Counted from the stretch's first letter, positions 8,388 to 18,398 are shown. The stretch: DNA of 64,000 nucleotides from Tsuneonella suprasediminis (GCF_003605755.1 NZ_RAHJ01000019.1:134331-198330), one strand, 5' to 3'. The notes: generated by a model not told the origin, from the letters alone. Numbers and translations: made by a program.

Positions 8388-9130
8388 CCTTCGCCGCGAC
8401 CATTCTCACGCTGTACCCGGAGATGTTTCCCGGCCCGTTGGGCGTGTCGCTCGCAGGCCGGGCGTTGGAGCAGGGGAAATGGTCGTGCGATCCGGTGCAG
8501 GTCCGCGACTTCGCGACGGACAAGCATCGCACGGTGGACGATACGCCTGCCGGTGGCGGGGCCGGGATGGTGCTGAAAGTCGATGTGCTGGCCGCAGCGG
8601 TCGATCACGCGCTGGCGCAGCAGCCCGATTGCCCGGTTCTGGCCATGACTCCGCGTGGTGTCCCGCTGACGCAGGAACGCATACGGGCGCTGGCAGCCGG
8701 GCCGGGGGTTACAATCCTGTGCGGCCGATTTGAAGGGTTTGACGAACGGATTTTCGAAACCCGCCCGGTCGAGCAGGTGAGTTTGGGCGATATAGTCCTG
8801 TCCGGCGGAGAACCTGCCGCGCTGGCCCTGCTCGACGCTTGCATTCGCTTGCTTCCGGGCGTAATGGGCGCGGCTTCGAGTGGGGCCGAGGAATCTTTCG
8901 AAGAAGGATTGCTCGAATATCCGCACTATACCCGACCTAATGAATGGGAAGGGCGCACGATCCCTGAAGTGCTGCGATCGGGGGATCATGCGAAAATCGC
9001 AGCGTGGCGCAAGCAACGCAGCGAGGAAGATACACGGCTACGCAGGCCGGACCTTTGGGAGCGTTATGGTAACGCTCGGGGCCGCCCTGCCTCTGGTGCG
9101 CAGCGAGAAATGAAGGAACCGGACCAGTGA
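8384..9130 (+). CDS. trmD: tRNA (guanine-N1)-methyltransferase
   Basis: Methylates G37 of tRNAs with S-adenosylmethionine to prevent +1 frameshifting. 248 residues from the GTG at 8384, which overlaps the rimM stop; the frame extends further upstream but would invade rimM. Family motifs include [26 protein letters not shown], the knotted SAM site ([25 protein letters not shown]) and [10 protein letters not shown]. The stop overlaps rplS by 4 bases. Confidence 0.96.
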   Translation: MTFAATILTLYPEMFPGPLGVSLAGRALEQGKWSCDPVQVRDFATDKHRTVDDTPAGGGAGMVLKVDVLAAAVDHALAQQPDCPVLAMTPRGVPLTQERIRALAAGPGVTILCGRFEGFDERIFETRPVEQVSLGDIVLSGGEPAALALLDACIRLLPGVMGAASSGAEESFEEGLLEYPHYTRPNEWEGRTIPEVLRSGDHAKIAAWRKQRSEEDTRLRRPDLWERYGNARGRPASGAQREMKEPDQ

Positions 9131-9492
9131 ACCTGATCCAGCAGCTCGAGGCGGAAGCCATCGAAAGCCTTGCCGAAGGCAAGGACATTCCCGAATTCCG
9201 CGCCGGCGATACCGTCCGCGTGGGTGTGCGCGTTGTCGAAGGCACACGCACACGTACCCAGAACTTCGAAGGCGTGTGCATCGCGCGTTCGAACCGGGGC
9301 ATCAACAGTAATTTCACCGTCCGTAAGATGAGCTTCGGCGAAGGTGTGGAGCGTGTTTTTCCGCTCTATTCGCCGAACATCGAAAGCATCACCGTGGTTC
9401 GCCGCGGTGTCGTGCGCCGGGCGAAGCTTTATTATCTGCGCGGCCGCACCGGCAAGCGCGCCCGTATCGCAGAGCGGCGCGAGAACGCCTAA
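9127..9492 (+). CDS. rplS: 50S ribosomal protein L19
   Basis: Large-subunit protein at the interface with the 30S subunit. 121 residues, normal length, with characteristic [28 protein letters not shown] and the C-terminal [18 protein letters not shown]. The GTG start lies within the trmD stop (GTGA). Last gene of the operon, followed by a strong terminator. Confidence 0.97.
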   Translation: MNLIQQLEAEAIESLAEGKDIPEFRAGDTVRVGVRVVEGTRTRTQNFEGVCIARSNRGINSNFTVRKMSFGEGVERVFPLYSPNIESITVVRRGVVRRAKLYYLRGRTGKRARIAERRENA

Positions 9493-9529
9493 GCGATACT
9501 GCTTACCGACTTTTACAGTCACCGAAGGA

Positions 9530-9567
9530 GGGCGTTCCGGCAATCGGCCGGGGCGCCCTTTTCGTTT
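9530..9567 (+). terminator. Terminator of the rpsP-rimM-trmD-rplS operon
   Basis: Eleven-bp stem GGGCGTTCCGG / CCGGGGCGCCC (two G-T pairs), 7-base loop, then TTTTCGTTT; 37 bases after the rplS stop. Confidence 0.9.
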
Positions 9568-9672
9568 GTAGTGCCTCTATTCCTGCGAATGGGCAGCGAA
9601 AGCTTGCGCCTGCCATGGTGAGCGCCCTAGGCAGTCAGTCGATGACAGCAAGAGAGCCGAGGCCCTATTTCA

Positions 9673-11970
9673 ATGCCCATCAAACATCTGGTCGCAACGG
9701 CGAGTTTTGCTGCATGCACCGCTGCCCTGCCGTTTCCTGCCTTTGCCGGTGAAAGTGCACCCTACATGACTGAGAAGCCCTCTTCAGTGCCCAGCACGAC
9801 AACCGGCGACACGCTGACGCTGCAACGTGTGTTTGCCAGTCCTGCTCTGGATGGGAAGAGCCCGCGCGGGGTAAAGCTCTCTCCCGACGGTCGGTGGCTG
9901 ACTTTGCTCCGCAATCGCGACGACGATCGCGAGCGTTATGACCTGTGGGCATTCGACCGGGAGAGCGGTCAATGGACTATGCTGGTCGATTCCGAACAGC
10001 TCGGCACTGGGCGCGCACTATCCGAAGCGGAAAAAATGCAACGCGAGCGCAAGCGGATCGGCAATCTCAAAGGAATCGTCGCTTATGATTGGGCGAAGGA
10101 TTCACGTAATTTGCTGGTCCCGCTCGATGGCGATCTGTTTCTGGCTGGTATCGACGGAAGTGTTGCCCGCCTGACCGACAGCGAAGCTGACGAACTGAAC
10201 GCATCGCTCAGTCCGGAAGGCGCCTATATCTCGTTTGTCAGCGATCGACGGCTGTGGACCGGTACAGTCAGTGGCGCAGCGCCGAAGGCTATCACCCCGC
10301 AGGAAACCGCTGACACGGTGCACTGGGGTGAAGCGGAGTTCGTCGCGCAGGAGGAGTTGGGTCGCCATACCGGTTACTGGTGGTCGCCGCACGACAAACG
10401 CATTGCTGTGCAACGGTTTGACGAATCGCCCGTTGGCGTTGTCACCCGTGCGGCTATCGGCGCGGAGGGCACCCGGACATACGATCAACGCTATCCCGCT
10501 GCCGGAACACCGAACGCGCTGGTGCAACTGTTCGTTATGGACCCGTATGGAACAAACCGGGTCGAAGTGGATCTGGGTGCCGACCGCGACATCTATCTCG
10601 CGCGGGTGGACTGGGCGCCCGATGGCAAGACGCTGTATGTTCAGCGGTTCGACCGTTTGCAGACCCGGCTCGATATGCTCAAAGTCGATCCCGCGACCGG
10701 CAAAAGCGAAGTGCTGTTCAGCGAAAAGGCGGCGCCGCAGCATTGGATCAATCTGACCGACGATTACAAGTGGCTCGATGATGGCAGTCTGATCTGGCGA
10801 TCGGAACGCGACGGCTATGGCCATCTCTATCGCTATGCTGCCGGAAAGTGGACGCAATTGACCCAAGGGGAGTGGGTCGTCACTGGCCTTGACGGAGTCG
10901 ATCAGACGAGCGGAACGGTGTTTTTTACCGGCACGAAAGATGATGTGCTGGCTCCGCAAGTCTATTCGGTCCTTCTGGATAGGCCTGGTGCCGAACCGGT
11001 ACGACTGACCGATGCGAAATTCTCCAACCGCGCGTCGATGGATGGAAAGGGGCGCTCGCTGATTGTTACGCGATCGGCCACCGATCGACCGGCGCAAAGC
11101 TATCTCGCTGACTCGGAAGGGCAACGAATTACCTGGATCGAGCAGAACGCGCTCGATGACGATCATCCGTACACCCGATATCTGGCTCGGCATCGTGCGC
11201 CGCAGTTCGGCACGATCAAGACAACCGATGGTGCGACGCTCCATTGGAAGATGATCGTGCCCGAGATGGAGCCGGGGAAACGCTATCCGGTATTTTTCAG
11301 CCATTACGGCGGTCCGCACTCACAAACAGTGACGCGGGGTTGGGGCGGCGCGCTGGAGCAAGCCATCGTCGATAAAGGTTATATCTGGTTTCAGATCGAT
11401 AACCGGGGAAGCGCAAATCGGGGAGTCGCTTTCGAGAAACCGATTTGGCGGGCGATGGGCGGGGTCGAGGTTCAGGACCAGAAAGCCGGGGCGCAGTTTC
11501 TGAAGAACCTCGACTATGTCGACCCGGATCGCATCGCGACTTATGGCTGGTCCTATGGCGGGTATATGACGCTCAAGATGCTGGAGGCCGATCAGGGCTT
11601 CTATGCCGCCGGGATCGCCGGGGCCCCTGTGACGAAATGGGAATTGTACGATACGGCCTATACCGAGCGCTATATGGGCTTGCCTGCGCCAGAGTTCGAT
11701 GCCCTAGCATATCAAAAATCCGACGCATTGCAGGACGCGACGAAGATCGCAGATCCTTTGCTGCTGATTCATGGAATGAGCGACGATAATGTGGTGTTCG
11801 AAAATTCGAGCGCCCTGATTGCGGAACTTCAGGCAAATGCGGTGCCGTTCGATATGATGCTTTACCCTGGCTACACTCACCGTGTGAGCGGGCCGAAGAT
11901 CGGCGTTCACTTGTGGAATACGATTTTCGATTTCCTCGAGAAGAATAGAGTGCCTGCTGGTGGACAGTAA
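9673..11970 (+). CDS. Secreted S9 dipeptidyl peptidase (DPP IV-like)
   Basis: Exported serine peptidase expected to remove dipeptides from oligopeptides in the periplasm. 765 residues. It has a signal peptide with an AFA-G cleavage site near residue 25, an N-terminal beta-propeller with DPP IV-type motifs (VAQEELGRHTGYWWSPH holds the EE pair that binds the substrate amino terminus) and a C-terminal alpha/beta hydrolase. The catalytic triad is visible: S627 in GWSYGGY, D704 in GMSDDNV, H736 in GYTHRV. The overlapping downstream gene is an amino-acid permease, which suggests hydrolysis coupled to uptake. Exact dipeptide preference cannot be read; the EE motif supports the DPP IV group over prolyl oligopeptidase. 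Confidence 0.92.
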   Translation: MPIKHLVATASFAACTAALPFPAFAGESAPYMTEKPSSVPSTTTGDTLTLQRVFASPALDGKSPRGVKLSPDGRWLTLLRNRDDDRERYDLWAFDRESGQWTMLVDSEQLGTGRALSEAEKMQRERKRIGNLKGIVAYDWAKDSRNLLVPLDGDLFLAGIDGSVARLTDSEADELNASLSPEGAYISFVSDRRLWTGTVSGAAPKAITPQETADTVHWGEAEFVAQEELGRHTGYWWSPHDKRIAVQRFDESPVGVVTRAAIGAEGTRTYDQRYPAAGTPNALVQLFVMDPYGTNRVEVDLGADRDIYLARVDWAPDGKTLYVQRFDRLQTRLDMLKVDPATGKSEVLFSEKAAPQHWINLTDDYKWLDDGSLIWRSERDGYGHLYRYAAGKWTQLTQGEWVVTGLDGVDQTSGTVFFTGTKDDVLAPQVYSVLLDRPGAEPVRLTDAKFSNRASMDGKGRSLIVTRSATDRPAQSYLADSEGQRITWIEQNALDDDHPYTRYLARHRAPQFGTIKTTDGATLHWKMIVPEMEPGKRYPVFFSHYGGPHSQTVTRGWGGALEQAIVDKGYIWFQIDNRGSANRGVAFEKPIWRAMGGVEVQDQKAGAQFLKNLDYVDPDRIATYGWSYGGYMTLKMLEADQGFYAAGIAGAPVTKWELYDTAYTERYMGLPAPEFDALAYQKSDALQDATKIADPLLLIHGMSDDNVVFENSSALIAELQANAVPFDMMLYPGYTHRVSGPKIGVHLWNTIFDFLEKNRVPAGGQ

Positions 11971-13165
11971 CGTCTCCGCTCCGTCTGGCAGCGAGCGTGT
12001 GCTTGGCCCCGGCGGGGCATGGGCGATGGCTGTCGGCGGGATGATAGGCGGCGGGATTTTTTCCACGCTCGGAGTGGTGATTTCCGTCGCAGGTGAGTGG
12101 ACCTGGGTCAGCTTCCTGCTGGGAGGTATCGTCGCCCTTGCATCGGGACATTCCTATTCGGCGCTGACCAGGCAGGTCGGACAGTCAGGTGGTTCCTATG
12201 CCTATCTGCGTGAGATGGGTTGGAAAACAGCCTCGCGCATCGCTGTGTGGGTGCTCGTTGCGGGATATACCCTCACGGTGTCAGTCTATGCAGTGACATT
12301 CGGTGCATATGCAGCATTCGTTTTTGGAATGCCGCAGTGGGTTGCATTACTTGCAGGGATCGCTGCGATTGTCATTCTTGCAGGGGTCAACTTGCTGGGA
12401 GCGGCAGAGGCGACTTTGCTGGAAAAGGTCGCGGTCTGGGGCAAGCTTGCCATTCTGCTGCTGCTTGCCGGTGTTGGGTTGTGGCACTGGGCGCCTGAAA
12501 GATTGATGCTGGAGGCAGGCGATCCGGTGGGATTTGGCAGCGCATTGATCGGCATGGGCGTCGTATTCATGGCATACGAAGGCTTCCAGCTTTTGAGCTA
12601 TGATTACGAGGAAATGCGCGACGCGCCACGCACGATAGCGGTGGCGATGCCGCTGGCAATTATTGTCACCACGATCACCTATATCGTTGTATCGCTGGGC
12701 GCCGGAATGCTGGCCGGGGCGGATGCGATTGTTGCCAACAAAGAGGTGGCGCTGGCGATTGCCGGACGGGAGGCGTTAGGGGTTGCAGGATTCATTGCTG
12801 TGTCCGTTGCAGCCACTTTCTCCGCCGGATCGGCCATCAATGCTACGGTGTTTGCGACTGCGCGATTGGCTGAACAGGCAGCGCAGGATGGCGAAATGCC
12901 TGCGCTATTCGCCAGTCGTGATGAACGAAATGTCCCGTGGTTCGGCACGATTGTTATCTCGGCCGTTGCCATCGTACTGGTGTTGGTCGGCGGAATCGAA
13001 CAGCTTGTTGAAGGTGGCAGCTTCGTTTTTCTGATCGTGTTTGGGCTGGTCAATTGGCTCGCGATTATACGCCGGGCCGGACAACGCTGGATCGCCGCGA
13101 TAGGGTTGACAGGTTCTTGCGGAGCGGCCGCAATGCTGATTCTCCACCTTCTAGGCATTGCCTGA
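11960..13165 (+). CDS. APC-family amino-acid permease
   Basis: Inner-membrane transporter of 401 residues with about 12 hydrophobic segments. The first helix has the APC-superfamily signature GGMIGGGIF, and the conserved YEGFQLLSYDYEEM in helix 6 fits the amino acid-polyamine-organocation group. The GTG start overlaps the 3' end of the S9 peptidase gene by 11 bases in another frame, so the two are co-transcribed. The substrate is unknown; proximity to a dipeptidyl peptidase suggests amino acids from peptide breakdown. Confidence 0.88.
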   Translation: MDSNVSAPSGSERVLGPGGAWAMAVGGMIGGGIFSTLGVVISVAGEWTWVSFLLGGIVALASGHSYSALTRQVGQSGGSYAYLREMGWKTASRIAVWVLVAGYTLTVSVYAVTFGAYAAFVFGMPQWVALLAGIAAIVILAGVNLLGAAEATLLEKVAVWGKLAILLLLAGVGLWHWAPERLMLEAGDPVGFGSALIGMGVVFMAYEGFQLLSYDYEEMRDAPRTIAVAMPLAIIVTTITYIVVSLGAGMLAGADAIVANKEVALAIAGREALGVAGFIAVSVAATFSAGSAINATVFATARLAEQAAQDGEMPALFASRDERNVPWFGTIVISAVAIVLVLVGGIEQLVEGGSFVFLIVFGLVNWLAIIRRAGQRWIAAIGLTGSCGAAAMLILHLLGIA

Positions 13166-13276
13166 GGTGGGAGACAACCCCTGCTTTGTGCGCCGCAATA
13201 ACGATCACTTTGCTCTTTGCCCTGCGGCGCGTATTGGAGGCGCCGAGATCAGCCGATGTAATTGGAGTTATCGATA

Positions 13277-14302
13277 GTGGGATACCGGGTGGCAGTCGTT
13301 GGTGCGACAGGTAATGTGGGGCGGGAAATGCTCGCCGTTTTGGCTGAACGCGAATTCCCGATTGATGAGATTGCAGCCGTCGCCAGCAGCCGTTCGACCG
13401 GTTCTGAGGTTGAGTTCGGCGATACCGGCAAGATGCTGAAGTGTAAGAATATCGAGCATTTCGATTTTAGCGGCTACGACATTGCTCTGTTCAGTGCAGG
13501 CGGTGGCCCTGCCAAGGAATACGCGCCTAAGGCGGCGGCAGCTGGCTGTGTGGTCATCGACAACAGTTCCTATTTTCGCATGGACCCGGACGTTCCGTTG
13601 ATCGTCCCCGAAGTGAACCCCGACGCGATCGACGGGTATTCGAAGAAGAACATCATTGCGAACCCGAACTGCTCGACCGCCCAGATGGTCGTCGCGCTCA
13701 AGCCGTTGCACGATGCCGCCGGGATCAAGCGCTGCGTTGTTTCGACTTATCAGTCTGTTTCCGGTGCCGGAAAGCAGGGGATGGACGAACTGTTCGAACA
13801 AAGCCGCGCTATCTTCGTGGGCGATCCGGTCAACGCCAAGAAGTTTACCAAACAGATCGCGTTCAACGTGATCCCGCACATCGATGTCTTCCTCGACGAT
13901 GGATCGACCAAAGAAGAATGGAAGATGGTGGTCGAAACCAAGAAGATCCTCGATCCGAAGGTAAAGGTTTCGGCGACCTGCGTGCGTGTGCCGGTGTTTG
14001 TTGGTCATGCGGAATCGATCAATCTCGAATTCGAACGCGAACTCTCGGCCGAAGCGGCAATGGACATTCTCCGCGAAGCACCTGGCGTGATGCTGGTCGA
14101 TAAGCGTGAGGACGGTGGCTATGTCACTCCGGTTGAGTGTGTCGGCGACGGTGCGACCTTTATTAGCCGTGTGCGAGAAGATCCGACTGTCGAAAACGGT
14201 CTTAACATCTGGTGCGTTTCGGACAATTTGCGGAAAGGTGCGGCTCTGAACGCGGTGCAAATCGCGGAACTGCTTGGCCGCCGCTGCCTCAAGAAAGGCT
14301 AA
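13277..14302 (+). CDS. asd: Aspartate-semialdehyde dehydrogenase
   Basis: Reduces aspartyl phosphate to the semialdehyde, the branch point to lysine/diaminopimelate, threonine and methionine. 341 residues from GTG 13277, with TTGGAG nine bases upstream. NADP-binding GATGNVGREML, the catalytic Cys (C132 in NPNCSTAQM), the active-site His (HIDVF region and RVPVFVGHAE) and SYFRMD match the family. An 8-bp inverted repeat, GCGCCGCA (13190-13197) and TGCGGCGC (13223-13230), lies upstream and could terminate the permease transcript or fold in the asd leader. Confidence 0.96.
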   Translation: MGYRVAVVGATGNVGREMLAVLAEREFPIDEIAAVASSRSTGSEVEFGDTGKMLKCKNIEHFDFSGYDIALFSAGGGPAKEYAPKAAAAGCVVIDNSSYFRMDPDVPLIVPEVNPDAIDGYSKKNIIANPNCSTAQMVVALKPLHDAAGIKRCVVSTYQSVSGAGKQGMDELFEQSRAIFVGDPVNAKKFTKQIAFNVIPHIDVFLDDGSTKEEWKMVVETKKILDPKVKVSATCVRVPVFVGHAESINLEFERELSAEAAMDILREAPGVMLVDKREDGGYVTPVECVGDGATFISRVREDPTVENGLNIWCVSDNLRKGAALNAVQIAELLGRRCLKKG

Positions 14303-14342
14303 GCCGGCAGGGCAGAACAGGGCAGGGTGGCGGTGGAGTGGC

Positions 14343-15941
14343 TCACTCAGATAAAGGTGGTGGTGCTTCTTCCGACTTAGGCGGCACCGCTTTCCGCATA
14401 ATCAGAACCAATGGCAAAGTGGCCAGAGTGAGCCAGCCCATCAGATAAAAGTCGTCGATATATCCGATCATGGCTGCTTGCCGATTCACTTCGGCATCGA
14501 CGATCCGCAATGCGGTGTCCCCAAGGCTTTGGTATCGGTCGATAGTCGTAACATCGACCATGTCGGTGGTGACAGAGGTGACATGGCCACCAATATCAGA
14601 GTGCGCGATTTGTATATTTCTTGCGAGAAACACCGTCACCACCGAAATGCCGACCGAAGAGCCTACGTTACGAGCCAGATTGAGCAGGCTCGCTCCATCA
14701 GTCCGCAAATGTGCAGGCAGTGTAGCAAAGGATGTGAAGTTTAGCGGCATAAACGCCAGGCCGACCCCCAGGCCCTGCACGAACCCTGCCGATATGATGT
14801 GCCACCGATCAACGGCCAAGGACCAGTGCGACATCTCGAACAGAGAGTAAGCACAGATCATAAATCCAATGCCTACCGGAATACGCGGGTCGATTCTCTT
14901 ACGGAGGAGGATTCCGCCAATCTGCATCGATATCAGCACCCCGATTCCGCGAGGAGCCAGCACGAGGCCGGTATCGACGACGTCATATCCGAGCAGATGT
15001 TGCATCATCGGGGGCAACAATGCGATCGAAGCGAACAGAACCAGCCCGACCATGAATATCAGCACCATGCCGATCAGGAAATTGCGATCTTCGAACAGCT
15101 CCAGATCGAACAGCGGATGTTTCACCGTGACAAAATGGATAACGGCAAACCAAATCGCCGAAGCGAGGGTGATGGCATAGATCCACGCCTCCACCGATGC
15201 GAACCAGTCGATCTGGGTGCCTCGGTCGAGCAGGAGTTGCAACGAGGTCAGCCCAATTCCGATCATTGCGAAACCGGCCAGATCAATCGAGCGATTTCGC
15301 CGTTCGCGTTCGGGCAAACCAATCGCCAGCATTGAAAATGCAAGGGCACCGACCGGAACATTGACATAGAAAACCCAGCGCCAGTTGCCGCTTTCGGTTA
15401 GTATGCCGCCAAGGACCGGGCCGACGATGGGCCCAATCATGATGCCTGCCGACCAGATTGCCATCATCGTCGGCTGCTTGCTCGGTCTGGAACTGTCGAG
15501 CATAAAACTCTGGCTCATCGGTGCGATGAAAGCGCCGGAAATTCCCTGCAGGATGCGGAAGAACACCATCTGTTCAAGATTCTGTGCTAGTCCGCACAAC
15601 ATTGAAGAGCCGACAAAACCCACGACCGCCGTCATAAATAGGCGCCGAGCACCGACCTTATCCGCTAGCCAGCCAGTGATTGGCATCGCAACCGCCGATG
15701 CAATGATGTAACTGGTGAGCACCCATGTCACGGTGTCGGCTGTGGCACCCAGCGCAGCCTGCATATGGGGAAGGGCAACGTTAGCGATGGTCCCGTCGAG
15801 CACTTGCAGCAACGAGGCCATCATCGCCCCCACTACGAGCGCAGGGAAATTATCGGATGGGTTTGCCGCTACATCTTCGATAGGCGTGGCAGGCGCACGA
15901 GTGCGCTTTTCAGGGCGCGCAGGATTTGCCGTGCTCGCCAT
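14343..15941 (-). CDS. emrB: DHA2-family multidrug efflux permease EmrB
   Basis: Inner-membrane proton-driven exporter of 532 residues with about 14 transmembrane segments. It has the DHA2 motif LDGTIANVALP in helix 1, the MFS motif A region GWLADKVGARRLF, and motif C (GPIVGPVLGG) typical of antiporters. It starts 8 bases after the emrA stop, so EmrA (membrane fusion) and EmrB form a pump; no TolC-type gene is next to them. The MarR gene at the operon head should control expression. Confidence 0.93.
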   Translation of the reverse strand: MASTANPARPEKRTRAPATPIEDVAANPSDNFPALVVGAMMASLLQVLDGTIANVALPHMQAALGATADTVTWVLTSYIIASAVAMPITGWLADKVGARRLFMTAVVGFVGSSMLCGLAQNLEQMVFFRILQGISGAFIAPMSQSFMLDSSRPSKQPTMMAIWSAGIMIGPIVGPVLGGILTESGNWRWVFYVNVPVGALAFSMLAIGLPERERRNRSIDLAGFAMIGIGLTSLQLLLDRGTQIDWFASVEAWIYAITLASAIWFAVIHFVTVKHPLFDLELFEDRNFLIGMVLIFMVGLVLFASIALLPPMMQHLLGYDVVDTGLVLAPRGIGVLISMQIGGILLRKRIDPRIPVGIGFMICAYSLFEMSHWSLAVDRWHIISAGFVQGLGVGLAFMPLNFTSFATLPAHLRTDGASLLNLARNVGSSVGISVVTVFLARNIQIAHSDIGGHVTSVTTDMVDVTTIDRYQSLGDTALRIVDAEVNRQAAMIGYIDDFYLMGWLTLATLPLVLIMRKAVPPKSEEAPPPLSE

Positions 15942-15949
15942 GCCGGGGC

Positions 15950-17041
15950 TTACTTGCGTCCGTCAGTGAAGACAGTGACGAATGCCGACTGACCAGCGAT
16001 CAACTGGCGCGGAGTCTTCCCTTCGATGGCGATCCGCACAGGAACACGCTGAGTCACTTTAACCCAGTTGCCAGTGGCATTTTGAGCAGGAAGGACCGAA
16101 AACTCCGATCCGGTTCCCGCCCCGATAAAAGCAACGTGCCCTTTGAGTTTGAGGCCGGGGTATGCATCGAAAGTGATTTCCGCCGGTTGCCCGACCTTCA
16201 TGTCCGCTAGATCGGTTTCTTTGTAGTTGGCAGTGACATACGAGCTTGCGGTTTCCACGATTGTCAGAACGGGCAGCCCCTGCAGAACCATCTGGCCTAA
16301 CTGTAGCCGATCTGCCTGCGCTACCCGTCCACTTTCAGGAGCGCGCACTTCGGTTCGATCCAGATTGAGTTCCGCCACACCGCGCTGCGCCTTCGCAGCC
16401 GCGATCTGGGGATTCTCGCCCGGAACCTGTGGCCCATGTGCCAGCTTAGCGCGCGCTTCCACCTGGCGGGCCTGTGCCGCTCTCAGCGATTCACGGGCTT
16501 GAGCGACTGCATGTTCAGCTGCCTCCAGATCGGCCTTTGTTGTAAATCCGCGTTTCCATAACGCCTGCTGTCGCGCCAGTTTAGCCTCTGCAAAGCCGAT
16601 GTCCTCGCGGGCGGCAGAGATATCTGTCCCGCTTAGGTCGGGTGAATTTTCGAGAGCGGTGATATTCGATTGAGCCAGAGCGATCTGAGCATTAGCCTGA
16701 TCGACCTGAAGACGGAAAGGTTCGGGATCGATCCGGAACAGCAACTGCCCAGCCTTCACCATCTGTCCGTCTTTAACCGCGACTTCCACGATTTTGCCGC
16801 CCACTTCGGCACTAACCGACACTTTGTCTTGTTGAACGTAAGCATTGTCGGTCGAAACTTTGCCTTGCAGGCTTAACCAATAGAAAACCGCGCCGCCGAT
16901 CAGCAAGATTGGGAGCGAAAGCATTAATGCCAGTTTGCCGAATGAACGAGGCTTCCTGTTCTCAGTGGCGGGAAAATCTTCGTCGGTTGTGGCGATCTGG
17001 TCTGTAGTTTCAAGAGGACGGGCCGCGTCTGCTTCAGCCAT
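15950..17041 (-). CDS. emrA: HlyD/EmrA-family membrane fusion protein
   Basis: Periplasmic adaptor linking the EmrB permease to an outer-membrane channel. 363 residues from ATG 17041. One transmembrane helix near residues 37-57, the N-terminal lipoyl-like half (TDNAYVQQDKVSVSAEVGGKI), a long alpha-helical hairpin (about residues 100-210, rich in Ala/Gln/Glu), and the closing barrel (VRAPESGRVAQ). The start lies inside the end of the MarR gene (8-base overlap), so the marR-emrA-emrB genes are one operon. Confidence 0.92.
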   Translation of the reverse strand: MAEADAARPLETTDQIATTDEDFPATENRKPRSFGKLALMLSLPILLIGGAVFYWLSLQGKVSTDNAYVQQDKVSVSAEVGGKIVEVAVKDGQMVKAGQLLFRIDPEPFRLQVDQANAQIALAQSNITALENSPDLSGTDISAAREDIGFAEAKLARQQALWKRGFTTKADLEAAEHAVAQARESLRAAQARQVEARAKLAHGPQVPGENPQIAAAKAQRGVAELNLDRTEVRAPESGRVAQADRLQLGQMVLQGLPVLTIVETASSYVTANYKETDLADMKVGQPAEITFDAYPGLKLKGHVAFIGAGTGSEFSVLPAQNATGNWVKVTQRVPVRIAIEGKTPRQLIAGQSAFVTVFTDGRK

Positions 17042-17477
17042 GACGCGGCTCTCCATTCGACGTACTGCCAAGGTTCACGGATACCCGTTGCAACAGGCCC
17101 ATAAGCTGAGATTCCTCTTCCCCACTGAAACCCGCCAGCATGGTTTCCATCAATACTTTAAGGGCTTGCCTGATACGCGCAATCTCTTTCCGGCTCTTCT
17201 CGGTCAGGAAAAGTAATCTTGCTCTTCGGTCGCTGGGGTTGGCTTGCCTTTCGACAAGGCCGGCATCTTCCATTCGGTCAACCATTCGGCAGAGGGTTAT
17301 CGGCTCGATCTCAAGTCGGTCGGCGTAAAAGGCCTGATTTTCACCCGGTTTTCGATCCAGCAAGAGCAGCAATCGCGCCTGCGCCGATGTAATACCCAAT
17401 GATCGAACCCGGACATTGAATTCCCGTCGCAGCAATCGGGCGCTGTCGGACAAAAGGTATGCCGTCGAATTTTCCAT
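17034..17477 (-). CDS. MarR-family transcriptional regulator
   Basis: 147-residue winged-helix repressor from ATG 17477 (MENSTAYLL); the frame is open a further 35 codons but they overlap the divergent hydrolase and promoter. The recognition helix lies in ADRLEIEPITLCRMVDRMEDAGLV and the wing in RQANPSDRRARLLFLTEKS, with the conserved DRR. It heads the operon with emrA and emrB. An inverted repeat directly upstream (17491-17504) is a likely operator. The ligand is unknown; family members respond to phenolic or other toxic compounds. Confidence 0.9.
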   Translation of the reverse strand: MENSTAYLLSDSARLLRREFNVRVRSLGITSAQARLLLLLDRKPGENQAFYADRLEIEPITLCRMVDRMEDAGLVERQANPSDRRARLLFLTEKSRKEIARIRQALKVLMETMLAGFSGEEESQLMGLLQRVSVNLGSTSNGEPRHG

Positions 17478-17490
17478 ACGTGTAGTTATA

Positions 17491-17504
17491 ATAAGTGTGC
17501 TTAT
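17491..17504. promoter_or_regulatory. Candidate MarR operator in the marR/hydrolase intergenic region
   Basis: ATAAG-TGTG-CTTAT, 14 bases upstream of the marR ATG, with an overlapping TATAAT-like hexamer at 17488-17493. Placement and arm length fit autoregulation by a MarR dimer. It may also influence the divergent hydrolase gene. Seen as a pattern only. Confidence 0.45.
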
Positions 17505-17553
17505 GAAGTTCAATCCGGCTTGCGAAGGCTTTGCTGATCGATAGAAGGCGGCC

Positions 17554-18321
17554 ATGACGAATCTCGAACCCGATCTTCGCACAGAGACTGTTCCCGGTTT
17601 TGGCGGCGCCGATCTCGCAGTTCATCGTATGGGGAGTGGGCGACCGGTTTTGCTGCTGCATGGCCTGTTTTCGGACGCGAACACCAATTGGATGCGTTTC
17701 GGACATGCGCGTAGGCTGGCTGACGCGGGTTTCGAAGCGATCATGCCCGATTTGCGGGCGCATGGACACAGCGCAAAGCCGCACGATCCGGCTGCATATC
17801 CGGTCGACGTGCTGGTGCGTGATCTGTTCGCATTGGTTGAGGAAATCGGACTGGAGGAATACGACCTTGTCGGCTTCTCGCTCGGTTCACGAACGGCTGC
17901 GCGTGGCGTGATCGCTGGTCTTGATCCGCGGAGGCTGGTGCTTTCGGGCATGGGGCTGGAGGGGCTTGCCGGGTGGAACCGCCGCGCAGCATTCTTCCTC
18001 GATGCTATCGACCGCTTTGACGAGGTGAAGCACGGCGATCCGGCGTTTTTTGCCGTCAGCTTTATGAAAACGCAAAAGGTTGACCGCGTTGCCGCCCGAT
18101 TGCTTCTCCGGTCGGTGGGTGACACGACGCCGGAAGAATTGGCGAAGATTACCATGCCGACATTGGTGCTATGCGGTGTTGACGATCGCGATAACGGTTC
18201 GCCTGAAAAACTGGTCGAAGCTCTGCCCGACGCCCGTCTGGCGGAGATTCCGGGCACACATATGAGCTCGGTCGCAGAAAGCGCATTGGGCGAGGAACTG
18301 GTGCGCTTCCTGTCGGCTTGA
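17554..18321 (+). CDS. Alpha/beta-fold hydrolase
   Basis: 255-residue cytosolic hydrolase of the alpha/beta superfamily. Oxyanion region VLLLHGLFSD, nucleophile S109 in GFSLGSR, acid in CGVDDRD and His in PGTHMSS near the C-terminus. The substrate is not identifiable from sequence. It is divergent from the marR-emrAB operon with only about 77 bases between start codons, so shared regulation is possible. Start ATG 17554. Confidence 0.88.
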   Translation: MTNLEPDLRTETVPGFGGADLAVHRMGSGRPVLLLHGLFSDANTNWMRFGHARRLADAGFEAIMPDLRAHGHSAKPHDPAAYPVDVLVRDLFALVEEIGLEEYDLVGFSLGSRTAARGVIAGLDPRRLVLSGMGLEGLAGWNRRAAFFLDAIDRFDEVKHGDPAFFAVSFMKTQKVDRVAARLLLRSVGDTTPEELAKITMPTLVLCGVDDRDNGSPEKLVEALPDARLAEIPGTHMSSVAESALGEELVRFLSA

Positions 18322-18398
18322 TTAAGTCGCGGCACAGGTTCAAACCGGTAACGCTAGAAACCTGTTACACTTCAGCAGTCCTTGGGGGACAACACGTT

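Noticed and set aside
13166-13276. Riboswitch upstream of asd (lysine type)
   Set aside because: Only about 110 bases and one 8-bp inverted repeat are present, too short for a lysine riboswitch.
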